64,000 nucleotides of DNA from VRUE01 sp963704515 (GTDB lineage Bacteria > Actinomycetota > Thermoleophilia > Solirubrobacterales > 70-9): NCBI GenBank assembly GCA_963704515.1, contig OY969913.1:496001-560000 (forward strand). The letters run 5' to 3'. Numbering within the stretch: the first letter of the stretch is position 1; the number at the start of each line of letters is the position of its first letter. The notes under the pieces were generated by a model that was given only the letters and a program-made list of their open reading frames with translations, was not told the DNA's origin and searched no databases. Of this stretch, positions 1 to 7,876 are shown in pieces. A program made the translations under genes and the position numbers.

Positions 1-453
1 CGGCTCACCGTGACGCCGCTGCAGATGGCCGAGGTGGCGTCCGCGGTCGCCAACAAGGGGAAGCTGATGAAGCCGCAGATCTGGAGCCGGGTGGTCGACC
101 CCGACGGCCGCGTGACCAAGCGGCTCGATCCCTCCGAATACAGCCAGCCGATTAACGCCAAGACCGCCGAAGAGCTGGCGACCGCGATGGAAGGCGTGGT
201 CAGCGAAGGCACTGGAACCAACGCCGAGATCCCGGGCGTGGCGGTGGCCGGCAAGACCGGCACGGCGGAAACGCCGAGCGAAACCTGCGGCAGCTCGAGC
301 GAAGCCAACCAGGCCTGGTTCATCGGCTTCGCCCCCGCCCAAAACCCGAAGATCGCGATCGCGGCGACAGTCGAATGCACGCCGCAGTTCGGCAACGACG
401 TCGCCGCGCCGATCTTCCGCGACGTGGCGGAAACGATCCTGGCCGGCGAATGA
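1..453 (+). CDS. pbpA: Penicillin-binding protein transpeptidase, C-terminal part (PbpA-like; truncated by window edge)
   Basis: The reading frame is open from the first base, so only the last 150 residues of a longer protein are visible. The segment contains the KTG box (GKTGTAE, around residue 84), preceded by SEGTGTNAEIPGVAVAG; this is the third conserved motif of penicillin-binding transpeptidases, which cross-link peptidoglycan outside the membrane. The Ser-xx-Lys and SxN motifs lie upstream of the window. It is followed after 12 nt by a PASTA kinase gene, the usual actinobacterial order rodA-pbpA-pknA/pknB, which favours PbpA over FtsI. Glu codons here are mostly GAA, as in other exported segments of this window. 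Confidence is high for the family and moderate for the paralogue. Confidence 0.88.
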   Translation, partial: RLTVTPLQMAEVASAVANKGKLMKPQIWSRVVDPDGRVTKRLDPSEYSQPINAKTAEELATAMEGVVSEGTGTNAEIPGVAVAGKTGTAETPSETCGSSSEANQAWFIGFAPAQNPKIAIAATVECTPQFGNDVAAPIFRDVAETILAGE

Positions 454-465
454 GAGACTGCCGCC

Positions 466-2343
466 GTGTCTGAGGTCAGCCAGGGAAGCGTTGTCGACGG
501 CCGATACCGGATCCTCGAGCGGATCGGCTCGGGTGGGATGGCCGACGTCTGGCTGGCCGACGACTCTCACCTGCAGCGCCGGGTCGCGCTCAAGGTCCTG
601 CACGGTCGCTTCGTCCAGGACCGCGAGTTCGTCGAGCGCTTCCGCCGCGAGGCCGAGGCCGCCGCCGGCCTGCAGCACCCCAACATCGTCGCCGTTTTCG
701 ACCGCGGCGACGTCGACGGCACCTACTACATCGCCATGCAGTACCTCGAGGGCCGCACGCTCAAGCAGCTGATCGACGTCGGCCTCACCCCCGAGCAGGG
801 CGTCGGGCTGATCCGCCAGGTGCTCGAGGGCGCCCGCTTCGCCCACCGCCATGGCATCGTCCACCGCGACCTGAAGCCGCAGAACGTGATCGTCGACGAC
901 GAGGGCAAGGCGACGGTGACCGACTTCGGCATCGCCCGGGCCGGCGTCTCGGAGATCACCCAGACCGGCTCGGTGATGGGCACCCCGCACTACCTCTCGC
1001 CCGAGCAGGCGCAGGGCTTCGACGTGACCGCGGTCTCCGACCTCTACTCGATCGGGGTGATGCTCTACGAGGCGCTCACCGGCCGGGTCCCGTTCGAGGG
1101 CGACTCGGCCGTCGCCGTGGCGATGAAACAGGTCTCCCAGGTCCCGCAGCGGCCGAGCTCGATCAACCCGCGGGTCAGCCCGGCGCTCGACGCGGTGGTG
1201 ATGCGGGCGCTGGAGAAGGAGCCGGGCCGCCGCTTCCAGAGCGCCGACGCATTCATCGCCGCCCTCGACGCAGCGATCAAGGAACCCGGCGGGGTGGGCC
1301 AGAACACGGCGGCCTTCGCGCCGCTGCCACCGGTGGTCGCGGCGCCGGAGGAGGGCACCGCCGAGGCGGAGGAGGAGAAGAAACGCCACCGCCGCTTCTG
1401 GATCCTGGTCGCCGCCGCCGTGCTGATCGGCCTGCTCGCCGGCTTCGCGTTCACCCGCGACACCACCACCGAGGTTCCCAGCGTGACCGGCAACGAACTC
1501 AACGCGGCGATCGCCATCTTGCAGCAGAACGGGTTCGGCGTCGCCGAAGTCAAGCGGGTCCAGCGCGAAGCGCCCGCCAACGAAGTGCTCGAGCAGGACC
1601 CGGCCGCCTCGCCGCCGGGCGACCAGGCCTCGCTCGACTGCTCATTCATCACCTTCTTCTGCTCGAAGCCGAAGGTGACCCTGACGGTGAGCGCCGGCCC
1701 GGGCAGCGCCAAGGTCCCCTCGACCGCCGGCCTCGACACCGAAGAAGCCGAAGAACGGCTCAAAGCTGCGGGCTTCACGCCGCGGGTCGCGACCGCCCAC
1801 TCCGAAAAGGTCGAAGAAGGCCTCGTCATCCACTCCGAACCGGGCGGCGGCGAAACGACGACCCGCGGCAGCTCCGTCGTCCTCACCGTGTCAAGCGGGC
1901 CGAAGCTGGCCAAGGTGCCGGTCCTGGTCGGCACGCAGCGCTCGCTCGCCGTGCAGCAGATCCGCGGCCGCGGCTTCTCGGCGAGCGTCGAAGAAGAACA
2001 GAGCTCCGAACCGGCCGGCCAGGTGATCCGCCAGGCGCCCAGCGCCGGCTCGCGGCTGCCGTCCGGCTCGACCGTCTCGATCGTCGTCTCCAAGGGCGAA
2101 AAGAAGACGACGATCCCCAACGTGGTCGGCAAATTGCGCGCCGACGCGGTCGAAGCGCTGCGCGCCGAAGGGCTGAAGCCGACGGTCAGCGAACAGCAAA
2201 CCGAAGTCGAATCCCAGGTCGGCCGGGTCACCGACCAGTTCCCGCCGCCCGGCTCGGAAGTCAAGCCCGGCTCCGGGGTGACCGTGGTCGTCGGCAAGCG
2301 CGCCACCGGGACCGCCGAAACGGAACTGGAAGAAGAACCGTGA
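466..2343 (+). CDS. pknB: Transmembrane serine/threonine protein kinase with four PASTA domains
   Basis: 625 residues with a GTG start. The N-terminal kinase domain (about 13-270) shows the glycine loop (GSGGMADVW), catalytic loop (HRDLKPQN), DFG and the APE-like SPEQ. An acidic/basic linker leads to a single membrane helix (about 312-332, FWILVAAAVLIGLLAGFAF). Four PASTA repeats follow outside the cell (about 338-615), which in this family sense muropeptides or lipid II and tune cell-wall synthesis and division. A short loop with two cysteines (LDCSFITFFCSK) sits between PASTA 1 and 2 and may form a disulphide. It follows pbpA by 12 nt and precedes ddl by 19 nt, so it is probably in one operon. 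Odd: Glu is GAG in the cytoplasmic half (22 GAG, 1 GAA by hand count) and GAA in the extracellular half (29 GAA, 2 GAG). Confidence 0.96.
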   Translation: MSEVSQGSVVDGRYRILERIGSGGMADVWLADDSHLQRRVALKVLHGRFVQDREFVERFRREAEAAAGLQHPNIVAVFDRGDVDGTYYIAMQYLEGRTLKQLIDVGLTPEQGVGLIRQVLEGARFAHRHGIVHRDLKPQNVIVDDEGKATVTDFGIARAGVSEITQTGSVMGTPHYLSPEQAQGFDVTAVSDLYSIGVMLYEALTGRVPFEGDSAVAVAMKQVSQVPQRPSSINPRVSPALDAVVMRALEKEPGRRFQSADAFIAALDAAIKEPGGVGQNTAAFAPLPPVVAAPEEGTAEAEEEKKRHRRFWILVAAAVLIGLLAGFAFTRDTTTEVPSVTGNELNAAIAILQQNGFGVAEVKRVQREAPANEVLEQDPAASPPGDQASLDCSFITFFCSKPKVTLTVSAGPGSAKVPSTAGLDTEEAEERLKAAGFTPRVATAHSEKVEEGLVIHSEPGGGETTTRGSSVVLTVSSGPKLAKVPVLVGTQRSLAVQQIRGRGFSASVEEEQSSEPAGQVIRQAPSAGSRLPSGSTVSIVVSKGEKKTTIPNVVGKLRADAVEALRAEGLKPTVSEQQTEVESQVGRVTDQFPPPGSEVKPGSGVTVVVGKRATGTAETELEEEP

Positions 2344-2362
2344 GCGGGGCGCGGCCCAGCCG

Positions 2363-3328
2363 GTGAAGGTCGCGGTTCTCGCCGGCGGGCGCTCCTCCGA
2401 GCATGACGTCTCGCTGCGCTCCGGTGAGGCGGTGGCCGGCGGACTCGAGCGGGCCGGCCACGAGGCGCCGCGGGTGACGATCTCGCGCGGGGGCGAGTGG
2501 AGCTGCGACGGTGCCCCGGTCGAGCTCACCCCGGGCGGCGGCCTGCTCGAGGCGGATGCCGTCTTCCCGGCGCTGCACGGGCCCTTCGGCGAGGACGGCA
2601 GCGTGCAGGGCCTGCTCGAGTGGCTGGACGTCCCCTACGTCGGCTCCGACGTGCTCGCCTCGGCGGTCTGCATGGACAAGCTCACCCTGAAGCGGCTCTT
2701 CGCCCAGGCGGGCCTGCCGCAGGTCGATTTCACCGCCGTCGGGGAGCCCGACTGGCGCGAGCGCTGCGCGGCGATCGGCCTGCCGCTCTGGGTCAAGCCC
2801 TCGCGGCTCGGTTCCAGCGTCGGGATCAGCCGGGTCGAGTCGCTCGACGACCTTGACGCAGCGGTCGAGCTCGCCCGCCGCCACGACCCGCGGGTGATCG
2901 TCGAGGCGCACTCGGCGGGCCGCGAGGTCGAGTGCTCGCTGCTCGGCAACGAGCAGGTCGAGGCCTCGACGCCCGGCGAGGTCGTCGCCCGCGGCGATTG
3001 GTACGACTACGAGACCAAGTACAGCGAGGGCGGCATGGAGCTGATCGTCCCGGCCCCGATCGCCGACGAGCAGATCGCCCGCGTCCGCGAGCTCGCCATC
3101 CGCGCCTTCGAGCTGGGCGGCTGCGCCGGCCTGGCCCGCTGCGACTTCTTCGTCGAGGACGACGGCACCGTCCTCGTCAACGAGCTCAACACAATGCCCG
3201 GCTTCACCCAGACCAGCGTCTACGCCAAGCTCTGGCAGGCGAGCGGCGTCGCTTACCCGGTCCTCTGCGACCGACTGGTCCAGCTCGCCCTAGAGCGCCA
3301 CGAGCGCGCCCGCTCCCACGAGTTCTGA
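2363..3328 (+). CDS. ddl: D-alanine--D-alanine ligase
   Basis: 321 residues with a GTG start. ATP-grasp ligase that joins two D-alanines for the peptidoglycan stem peptide in the cytoplasm. Visible hallmarks are the N-terminal GGRSSEHDVSLRSG (nucleotide/substrate loop), HGPFGEDGSVQGLLE, the ATP-grasp lysine segment WVKPSRLGSSVGISRV, and the metal-binding end RCDFFV-DDGTVLVNELNTMPGFT. Length is normal for the shorter Ddl subfamily. It lies 19 nt after pknB, so it fits a cell-wall operon with the transpeptidase and the kinase. No truncation or missing catalytic residue is evident. Confidence 0.96.
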   Translation: MKVAVLAGGRSSEHDVSLRSGEAVAGGLERAGHEAPRVTISRGGEWSCDGAPVELTPGGGLLEADAVFPALHGPFGEDGSVQGLLEWLDVPYVGSDVLASAVCMDKLTLKRLFAQAGLPQVDFTAVGEPDWRERCAAIGLPLWVKPSRLGSSVGISRVESLDDLDAAVELARRHDPRVIVEAHSAGREVECSLLGNEQVEASTPGEVVARGDWYDYETKYSEGGMELIVPAPIADEQIARVRELAIRAFELGGCAGLARCDFFVEDDGTVLVNELNTMPGFTQTSVYAKLWQASGVAYPVLCDRLVQLALERHERARSHEF

Positions 3329-3370
3329 GGCAAGAAAAAGGCTGACGACCGCGGGTCGCGGCGCGAATGG

Positions 3371-6268
3371 CTACTCAGAGGCTATTTCCTTGCTCGGTTC
3401 GGCTGCGCGGAAGAAGGCCCAGGGCGTGCGCAGCAGGATCGTGAAGTCGAGCAGCGGGCTCCAGCGACGGCAGTACACGAGATCGAGAGTGGCCATCAGC
3501 GCTATGCGAGCGAACTCGTCGCGAACCGGTTGGTTGCGACGGTTGACCTGCCACAACCCGGTGATCCCGGGCTTCACCGCGTAGCGATGTCGCTCGACTT
3601 CTCCGAGTTGGGAGAACTCACGGTCGTCAAGTGGACGCGGTCCAACCAGGGACATCTCGCCGCGAAGCACGTTGTAGAGCTGGGGCAGCTCGTCGAGGTG
3701 GGTCCGAACCAAGAGCGTGTTCAGCAATCCGGCGGGGGAGTGATTGGCTCGCAACTCGAGGCGGTACATCGAGAAGCCGACGGTTTTGCGCCCAAGGCGC
3801 GGCACTTTCACGACCGGGGACCGGGCGACGTTCGTGCAGAAGAGAAATGCGGCCAAGGGAACGAAGATCAGGAATGCGGGAATGGCCAGAAGCCCGCCGA
3901 GAATCAGATCGAAGTAGAGCTTGACCCGGGCGCTGAACCACGGCAGGTAAGGCGGCGGAATCTGGATCAATGGAACCGAGAGGTCGGCTATCGCCTCCCC
4001 GGCCTCTTGGAAGATTTCGTCAGAGGCTGGGCAGAGCTCCAGCCGGATGCCCTTGGTATGACAGATAGTCGCCAGCCGGCTACGTTCCCTGAGCGGAAGC
4101 TCGGGATCCGCCAGGATCACATGATCGACATAGAACTCCTCAAGAACCAACTCAAACTCATTCAAGGTGCTCAGCTGCGACGGATCTGACGCCTCTTCTT
4201 TGGAGACAAAGCCGACGAACTGCATGGGGCGCCGGCTGGTCTGGTGGATCAGATCCGCGGCAAGGTGAGCGGTTGTGACAGGGGCGACAAAGAGCGTCCG
4301 GGCACGAAGCTGCCTCTCCCTCACCCATTTACTACTTCCCACGTCATAGACTGCCCTGGCGAGCCACACTGCGAAGCTGGCACCGATGCCGCAGACCAAG
4401 ATCAATATAAGGACCGACGGTTCAAACCCTGCCAGCAGCGCCACCAATGCAACCACGAAGGCGGCAATAGACATGCCCTTGACGATTTCCGCCACCTTCG
4501 CTCGTTTCGAATCGGGTCGATAGAGGCCGAGGTAGGCGAACAGAACGATGAGCAGGGGAATCGCCACCCTGGCACCTCGAAAAATCTCACCGCCGCTCTC
4601 GGCCTCTACGAGGAGTTGGCTTGCTGCCCAGACACCTGCGGCAATGCCGACCGAGGCAGAGCACACATCCATTGCCACTAGCAGCCCGAACCTCAATGCA
4701 TTGCGCTTGCCCCGATTAGAGTAGAAAGGCGGCGGGTTCCAGTAGGCTGGAAGGGCGGGTTCGAAGAGGCTGTCGGTGCCGGTGACGCCGCGTCGGTCAA
4801 TCACCTCTTCCACCTTCTCGCGATTCGGATGGGGGAGCGGCGCAGGTGGCCCGAATGGCTGCCGGGGGGCGCGTGAAGCGCCCTCCGGATGTTCCAATTC
4901 TTCGATAAGCGCTGCCGCAAGGTCGATTCCGACTCTGCCGATCTTGGAGTCCTGCTCGAGGCGGGCCTCGTTTGACCACAGGAGCTCAAGCGCCAGCTCC
5001 ATAAGTTGTCGGTCAGGAAGGTCCTCGGCGATCGACTGCAGCCAGGCCGCGCGGGCCATATGTACGCAGCTCCATTGGTCGTTTGCCAGCAGCGCCGCGC
5101 CTCTTTTCCAGGTGTCGAGGGGTAGGCAAGATGCCTTTTGTCCAGGCGCCTCCGAGGCCCTGACCAGCACCGAATTGGCGCGCAGCGCGCGCTTTCCTTC
5201 CGGCAGCTCTTCGGTTGTGAGCATCCCGAGAATGCCCTCCGGCTCGGCGCAGCAAAAGTCGATCGCCGCGTCGATCTCTTCGCTTGGCGTGGATCTGTCG
5301 AGGAGGTCCAGCTCTATGGCGAACTTGCTCAGGATCGCCGGCTCGAGGCCCCTGGTCAGGCCCATTCGGAAGGCGACTATGGCCGCGGTCGCCATGCCCC
5401 ATGCAGCCTTGAAGTCGGACTCCGCCTCCACGTAGCGAGTCTCGATGACCTGACCACCGCCGAGGTAGGAACCGATCCGCGCCAGCTCGGGATCGTCTCC
5501 GTACTTTTCCTGCGCTTCGGCCAGCGCGTCTCCGCCGATCGTATCTCGGAGCCGCGCGGTCTTGTTCTCGGCGAGGACCTGCTTGTTCTCGTCGAAGGAG
5601 GCGGAACCGGTGTCAAGCGCGGCCCGCCGCTGCTTGTGCGAGATTGTGGCCACCAGAGCCGCACGCGGCCGGGCCTTGAGCCACGCTTGGATCTCGTGCG
5701 GATCGAGCCCGTCCAGATACGCGTCTAGTTTGTCGACGAAGATAAAGCAGCGCGAGCGCTTCGGGATGAGCCACGGTGCCGAAAGCAACTCTCGCAACGG
5801 GTTTTCCCCTTGGACTGCTCGGCGGACCAGCAGGACCTTTCCCTCGCGGCCACTGCGCACCGCCTCCAACGCTGACCGCGTCTTACCCGCGTAGCGATTT
5901 CCCGCCACGATCACAAACTGATGCCGTTTCAGGCAACTTCGGATTCGATCGTCCTCATGTCCCCGATGTATGTACGGAGGAAATGGATCGTCGCCTTCAA
6001 CCTTTGCCCTTGCCAGCGGAGAAAGATCAATTTCCATGTCCTCCGGGGTAATGGCCGAGATTGAGCGGGGATTGAAGGCGAGGAGCCTACGGAGCGCGGC
6101 AACGCGCTGCCGCCGCCAGTTCCAGGGAACCCACACAGCCAGCCAGCCAAGCAGCACACCTACGACCCACGCCGGCAGCGCCTGTGTCACAGCCAGGGCC
6201 GCCGCGAGGAGGGGAAGAAGCGTCAGTGGTCCGAATGGAAGGGGCCGTTTCCCCGCATACTGTTCCAT
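3371..6268 (-). CDS. Fusion protein: P-loop NTPase domain joined to a polyprenyl-phosphate sugar-1-phosphate transferase
   Basis: 965 residues. The N-terminus has two short hydrophobic stretches (about 11-47). A P-loop NTPase domain follows: Walker A GNRYAGKT at 123-130, hydrophobic strand plus acidic Walker B-like FIFVDKLD at 175-182, and a sensor-like LVATIS near 205-210. A helical region continues to about 460 and a proline-rich linker to about 510. From about 525 there are membrane helices, a Rossmann-like segment (about 655-760), another helix and the bacterial sugar transferase domain (about 785-955) with DELPQLYNVLRGEMSLVGPRP and KPGITGLWQV. That domain normally transfers a sugar phosphate to undecaprenyl phosphate to start a glycan. 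The NTPase resembles STAND/AAA signalling ATPases; its coupling to the transferase is not a standard architecture I know. Third-position GC is visibly lower than in neighbours, suggesting transfer. Confidence 0.85.
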   Translation of the reverse strand: MEQYAGKRPLPFGPLTLLPLLAAALAVTQALPAWVVGVLLGWLAVWVPWNWRRQRVAALRRLLAFNPRSISAITPEDMEIDLSPLARAKVEGDDPFPPYIHRGHEDDRIRSCLKRHQFVIVAGNRYAGKTRSALEAVRSGREGKVLLVRRAVQGENPLRELLSAPWLIPKRSRCFIFVDKLDAYLDGLDPHEIQAWLKARPRAALVATISHKQRRAALDTGSASFDENKQVLAENKTARLRDTIGGDALAEAQEKYGDDPELARIGSYLGGGQVIETRYVEAESDFKAAWGMATAAIVAFRMGLTRGLEPAILSKFAIELDLLDRSTPSEEIDAAIDFCCAEPEGILGMLTTEELPEGKRALRANSVLVRASEAPGQKASCLPLDTWKRGAALLANDQWSCVHMARAAWLQSIAEDLPDRQLMELALELLWSNEARLEQDSKIGRVGIDLAAALIEELEHPEGASRAPRQPFGPPAPLPHPNREKVEEVIDRRGVTGTDSLFEPALPAYWNPPPFYSNRGKRNALRFGLLVAMDVCSASVGIAAGVWAASQLLVEAESGGEIFRGARVAIPLLIVLFAYLGLYRPDSKRAKVAEIVKGMSIAAFVVALVALLAGFEPSVLILILVCGIGASFAVWLARAVYDVGSSKWVRERQLRARTLFVAPVTTAHLAADLIHQTSRRPMQFVGFVSKEEASDPSQLSTLNEFELVLEEFYVDHVILADPELPLRERSRLATICHTKGIRLELCPASDEIFQEAGEAIADLSVPLIQIPPPYLPWFSARVKLYFDLILGGLLAIPAFLIFVPLAAFLFCTNVARSPVVKVPRLGRKTVGFSMYRLELRANHSPAGLLNTLLVRTHLDELPQLYNVLRGEMSLVGPRPLDDREFSQLGEVERHRYAVKPGITGLWQVNRRNQPVRDEFARIALMATLDLVYCRRWSPLLDFTILLRTPWAFFRAAEPSKEIASE

Positions 6269-6434
6269 CTACACGGACCCTATTGGAGTGGACAGCATGA
6301 TTGCAGCACGCCCCCGCCCCTCCGCTGCGCCGCGCGCGCCCGTGCTTCGCACCAGCGTTCGGTGCCTTCGCACTGCATGGTCCCCTCGGCGGCCTGCACG
6401 CACAAGCCGAGCATGAAGCGGCTCTCGAACCTCT
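6269..6434. other. Intergenic region upstream of vapB, nothing recognised
   Basis: 166 nt between the fusion gene start and the vapB operator. Short frames only; no homology or signal is seen. Confidence 0.3.
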
Positions 6435-6451
6435 GATATCCCTCGGATATC
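6435..6451. promoter_or_regulatory. Palindromic operator upstream of vapB-like antitoxin
   Basis: Perfect inverted repeat GATATCC-ctc-GGATATC, 7-nt arms with a 3-nt spacer, ending 18 nt before the antitoxin start and just upstream of the -10-like box. This placement matches autorepression by ribbon-helix-helix antitoxins of VapBC modules. Confidence 0.6.
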
Positions 6452-6457
6452 TCTTGC

Positions 6458-6463
6458 TACACT
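6458..6463 (+). promoter_or_regulatory. -10 box (TACACT) of a leaderless antitoxin transcript
   Basis: TACACT lies exactly 6 nt before the ATG at 6470, the spacing expected when transcription begins at the start codon. The same geometry recurs at many genes in this window. Confidence 0.5.
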
Positions 6464-6469
6464 TCGGTC

Positions 6470-6733
6470 ATGACGAAGACGACGAAGGTGCTTGTGACGA
6501 TGCCCGACGACTTGTTGGAGAGGATCGATCGGGCGACCAGGAACGCAGACAGCACCCGCAGCGACTTTCTTCAGGAGGCGGCCCGCCGTCGCTTGGGCTG
6601 GCCCGACCCCGTCGCCATCGACGCCGCGCTTGAGCGCGGCCGCGCGGCCCTAGCCAATGCCGGCAGCTTCGAGTCGGCTGAGCTGATCCGCTCCGAGCGA
6701 GGGGAGCGCGATATCCGTGATCGACGTCGTTAG
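6470..6733 (+). CDS. Ribbon-helix-helix antitoxin (VapB/CopG type)
   Basis: 87 residues. The first half (TKVLVTMPDDLLERIDR, then DSTRSDFLQEAARRRLGW) has the strand-helix-helix pattern of a MetJ/CopG-fold DNA-binding domain. The acidic C-terminal half would wrap and neutralise the toxin. It overlaps the downstream PIN-domain gene by 17 nt, the standard antitoxin-first order. A 17-bp palindrome and a -10 box lie directly upstream, so autoregulation by the toxin-antitoxin complex is likely. No ribosome-binding site is visible, consistent with a leaderless message. Confidence 0.85.
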   Translation: MTKTTKVLVTMPDDLLERIDRATRNADSTRSDFLQEAARRRLGWPDPVAIDAALERGRAALANAGSFESAELIRSERGERDIRDRRR

Positions 6734-7151
6734 CGATGCAAGCGTCGTCGTGAAGTGGTTTCACTCCAAAGGCGAGGAGGAAGTCGCGGAGTCTCGAGCC
6801 CTGCTCGACGCGCACAGGCAGCGCAGCGCGGCGTTGACTGTCCTTGACCTGACTGCCTATGAGGTTGGCAACGCTCTGTTGCGCGGTCGGGCGAAGGCGA
6901 GCGACCGGCAGGTGGCGATCGTCCTCGAGTCGCTAGCCGAGATCTGCCCGGCCCTGCAGCCGAGCCGCGAAGAGCTTCGCCTGGCAACCAAATTGGCCTC
7001 TCGGCACAACCTCACTCTTTATGACGCCGCCTATGCGGCTGTCGCGAAAAGCCGCAAGGCGACGTTGGCAACGCTTGACGAACAGCTGCTCGACGCCAAA
7101 CTAGGCAAGCGCCCGAGTGAACTGACGGCCATGCTACGTCCGCTCCCGTGA
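6717..7151 (+). CDS. vapC: PIN-domain ribonuclease toxin (VapC type)
   Basis: 144 residues with a GTG start (GTGATCGACG) inside the end of the antitoxin gene. PIN-fold acidic residues are visible: D near the start in VSDASVVVKW, E in TAYEVGNALL, and D in LTLYDAAYAAVA followed by ATLDEQL near the C-terminus. VapC toxins of this group cleave tRNA or rRNA when the antitoxin is degraded. Length is typical. The target cannot be deduced from the sequence. It is co-transcribed with the upstream antitoxin. Confidence 0.87.
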   Translation: MIDVVSDASVVVKWFHSKGEEEVAESRALLDAHRQRSAALTVLDLTAYEVGNALLRGRAKASDRQVAIVLESLAEICPALQPSREELRLATKLASRHNLTLYDAAYAAVAKSRKATLATLDEQLLDAKLGKRPSELTAMLRPLP

Positions 7152-7311
7152 GTTCTGGGCTACGTAGTATCGGTGATACCAGCGAGCACCCTCTGCGCCG
7201 ACCCGCGTCACAGGGCACGATCCACTGCCAACGGCTCGGTCCGCGTCGGGTGCGCCTCGTGTCCGGCGAGCCACGACCGCCGCTTCAACGCAGCGGCGTG
7301 ATCAGCCCTGT

Positions 7312-7336
7312 TCCTACGAGTTCTAAATTCGTAGGA
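7312..7336. repeat. AT-rich inverted repeat downstream of vapC
   Basis: TCCTACGA - 9 nt (gttctaaat) - TCGTAGGA, perfect 8-nt arms, in a noticeably AT-richer patch between vapC and the next gene. It has no T-tract, so a Rho-independent terminator is doubtful. It could be an operator for the gene starting at 7400; a TAAACT box follows at 7365-7370. Confidence 0.45.
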
Positions 7337-7399
7337 CCAATCACATTATTCTGAGTTGCTTGCCTAAACTGCTTGGGAATCCGTGGTGGCTGGCTTCCC

Positions 7400-7867
7400 A
7401 TGATCGGAGATCCAAGAGACAGAACCGCTTACGGCCTCGCCATCGTTAGCCTTGGGCTCGCCTTGGTGGTCCTGATCGGGGGCATTTGCTGGGTCACCGT
7501 GGAGTCCGGGCATCCCGCTGAAATCTCCACTCACCACTGTGGGTTACGTGCAGAGGGCGGCTGTGAGTCCGGAACGACCGTTCGCGGGCCTCGCGAGTCT
7601 CCGGCCGTCCCGGATGAACTCTGGGTGGCGCTGGCGGCGTTGGGAGGGGTGTTGGTCGGCGCATTGGTTTCTTTTCCGCCTTCCCGTCGGTGGGCAGAAA
7701 GCTGGTCGGAGTCCTCGGCGAACTGGGCACACGCCCTGGTCTGCCTCGCCTTGATTGGGCTCGTGGCCTTCATCGCGCATCGTGGCGTCGAAGACTCGAT
7801 CGGCTGGTGCGCGATCGTGGGGGTCCTGCTCGGCCTGCTGATTCCCTCGCCTGCCCGAGTGGACTGA
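7400..7867 (+). CDS. Small membrane protein of unknown function
   Basis: 155 residues. I place the start at the ATG at 7400 because a -10-like TAAACT (7365-7370) would put transcription start around 7377, excluding the upstream TTG at 7373. There are about four hydrophobic stretches: residues 10-32 (GLAIVSLGLALVVLIGG), around 78-95 (LWVALAALGGVLVGALVSF), 112-127 and 134-150. A loop containing two cysteines and HHCGLRAEGGCESG probably faces outside. No known family is recognised. The stop is 9 nt from the next start, so it forms a pair with the 568-residue gene downstream. Confidence 0.6.
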   Translation: MIGDPRDRTAYGLAIVSLGLALVVLIGGICWVTVESGHPAEISTHHCGLRAEGGCESGTTVRGPRESPAVPDELWVALAALGGVLVGALVSFPPSRRWAESWSESSANWAHALVCLALIGLVAFIAHRGVEDSIGWCAIVGVLLGLLIPSPARVD

Positions 7868-7876
7868 GGTGGTGCG

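Noticed and set aside
1065..2306. Minus-strand frame opposite pknB
   Set aside because: Reverse complement of PASTA repeats with no protein features of its own.
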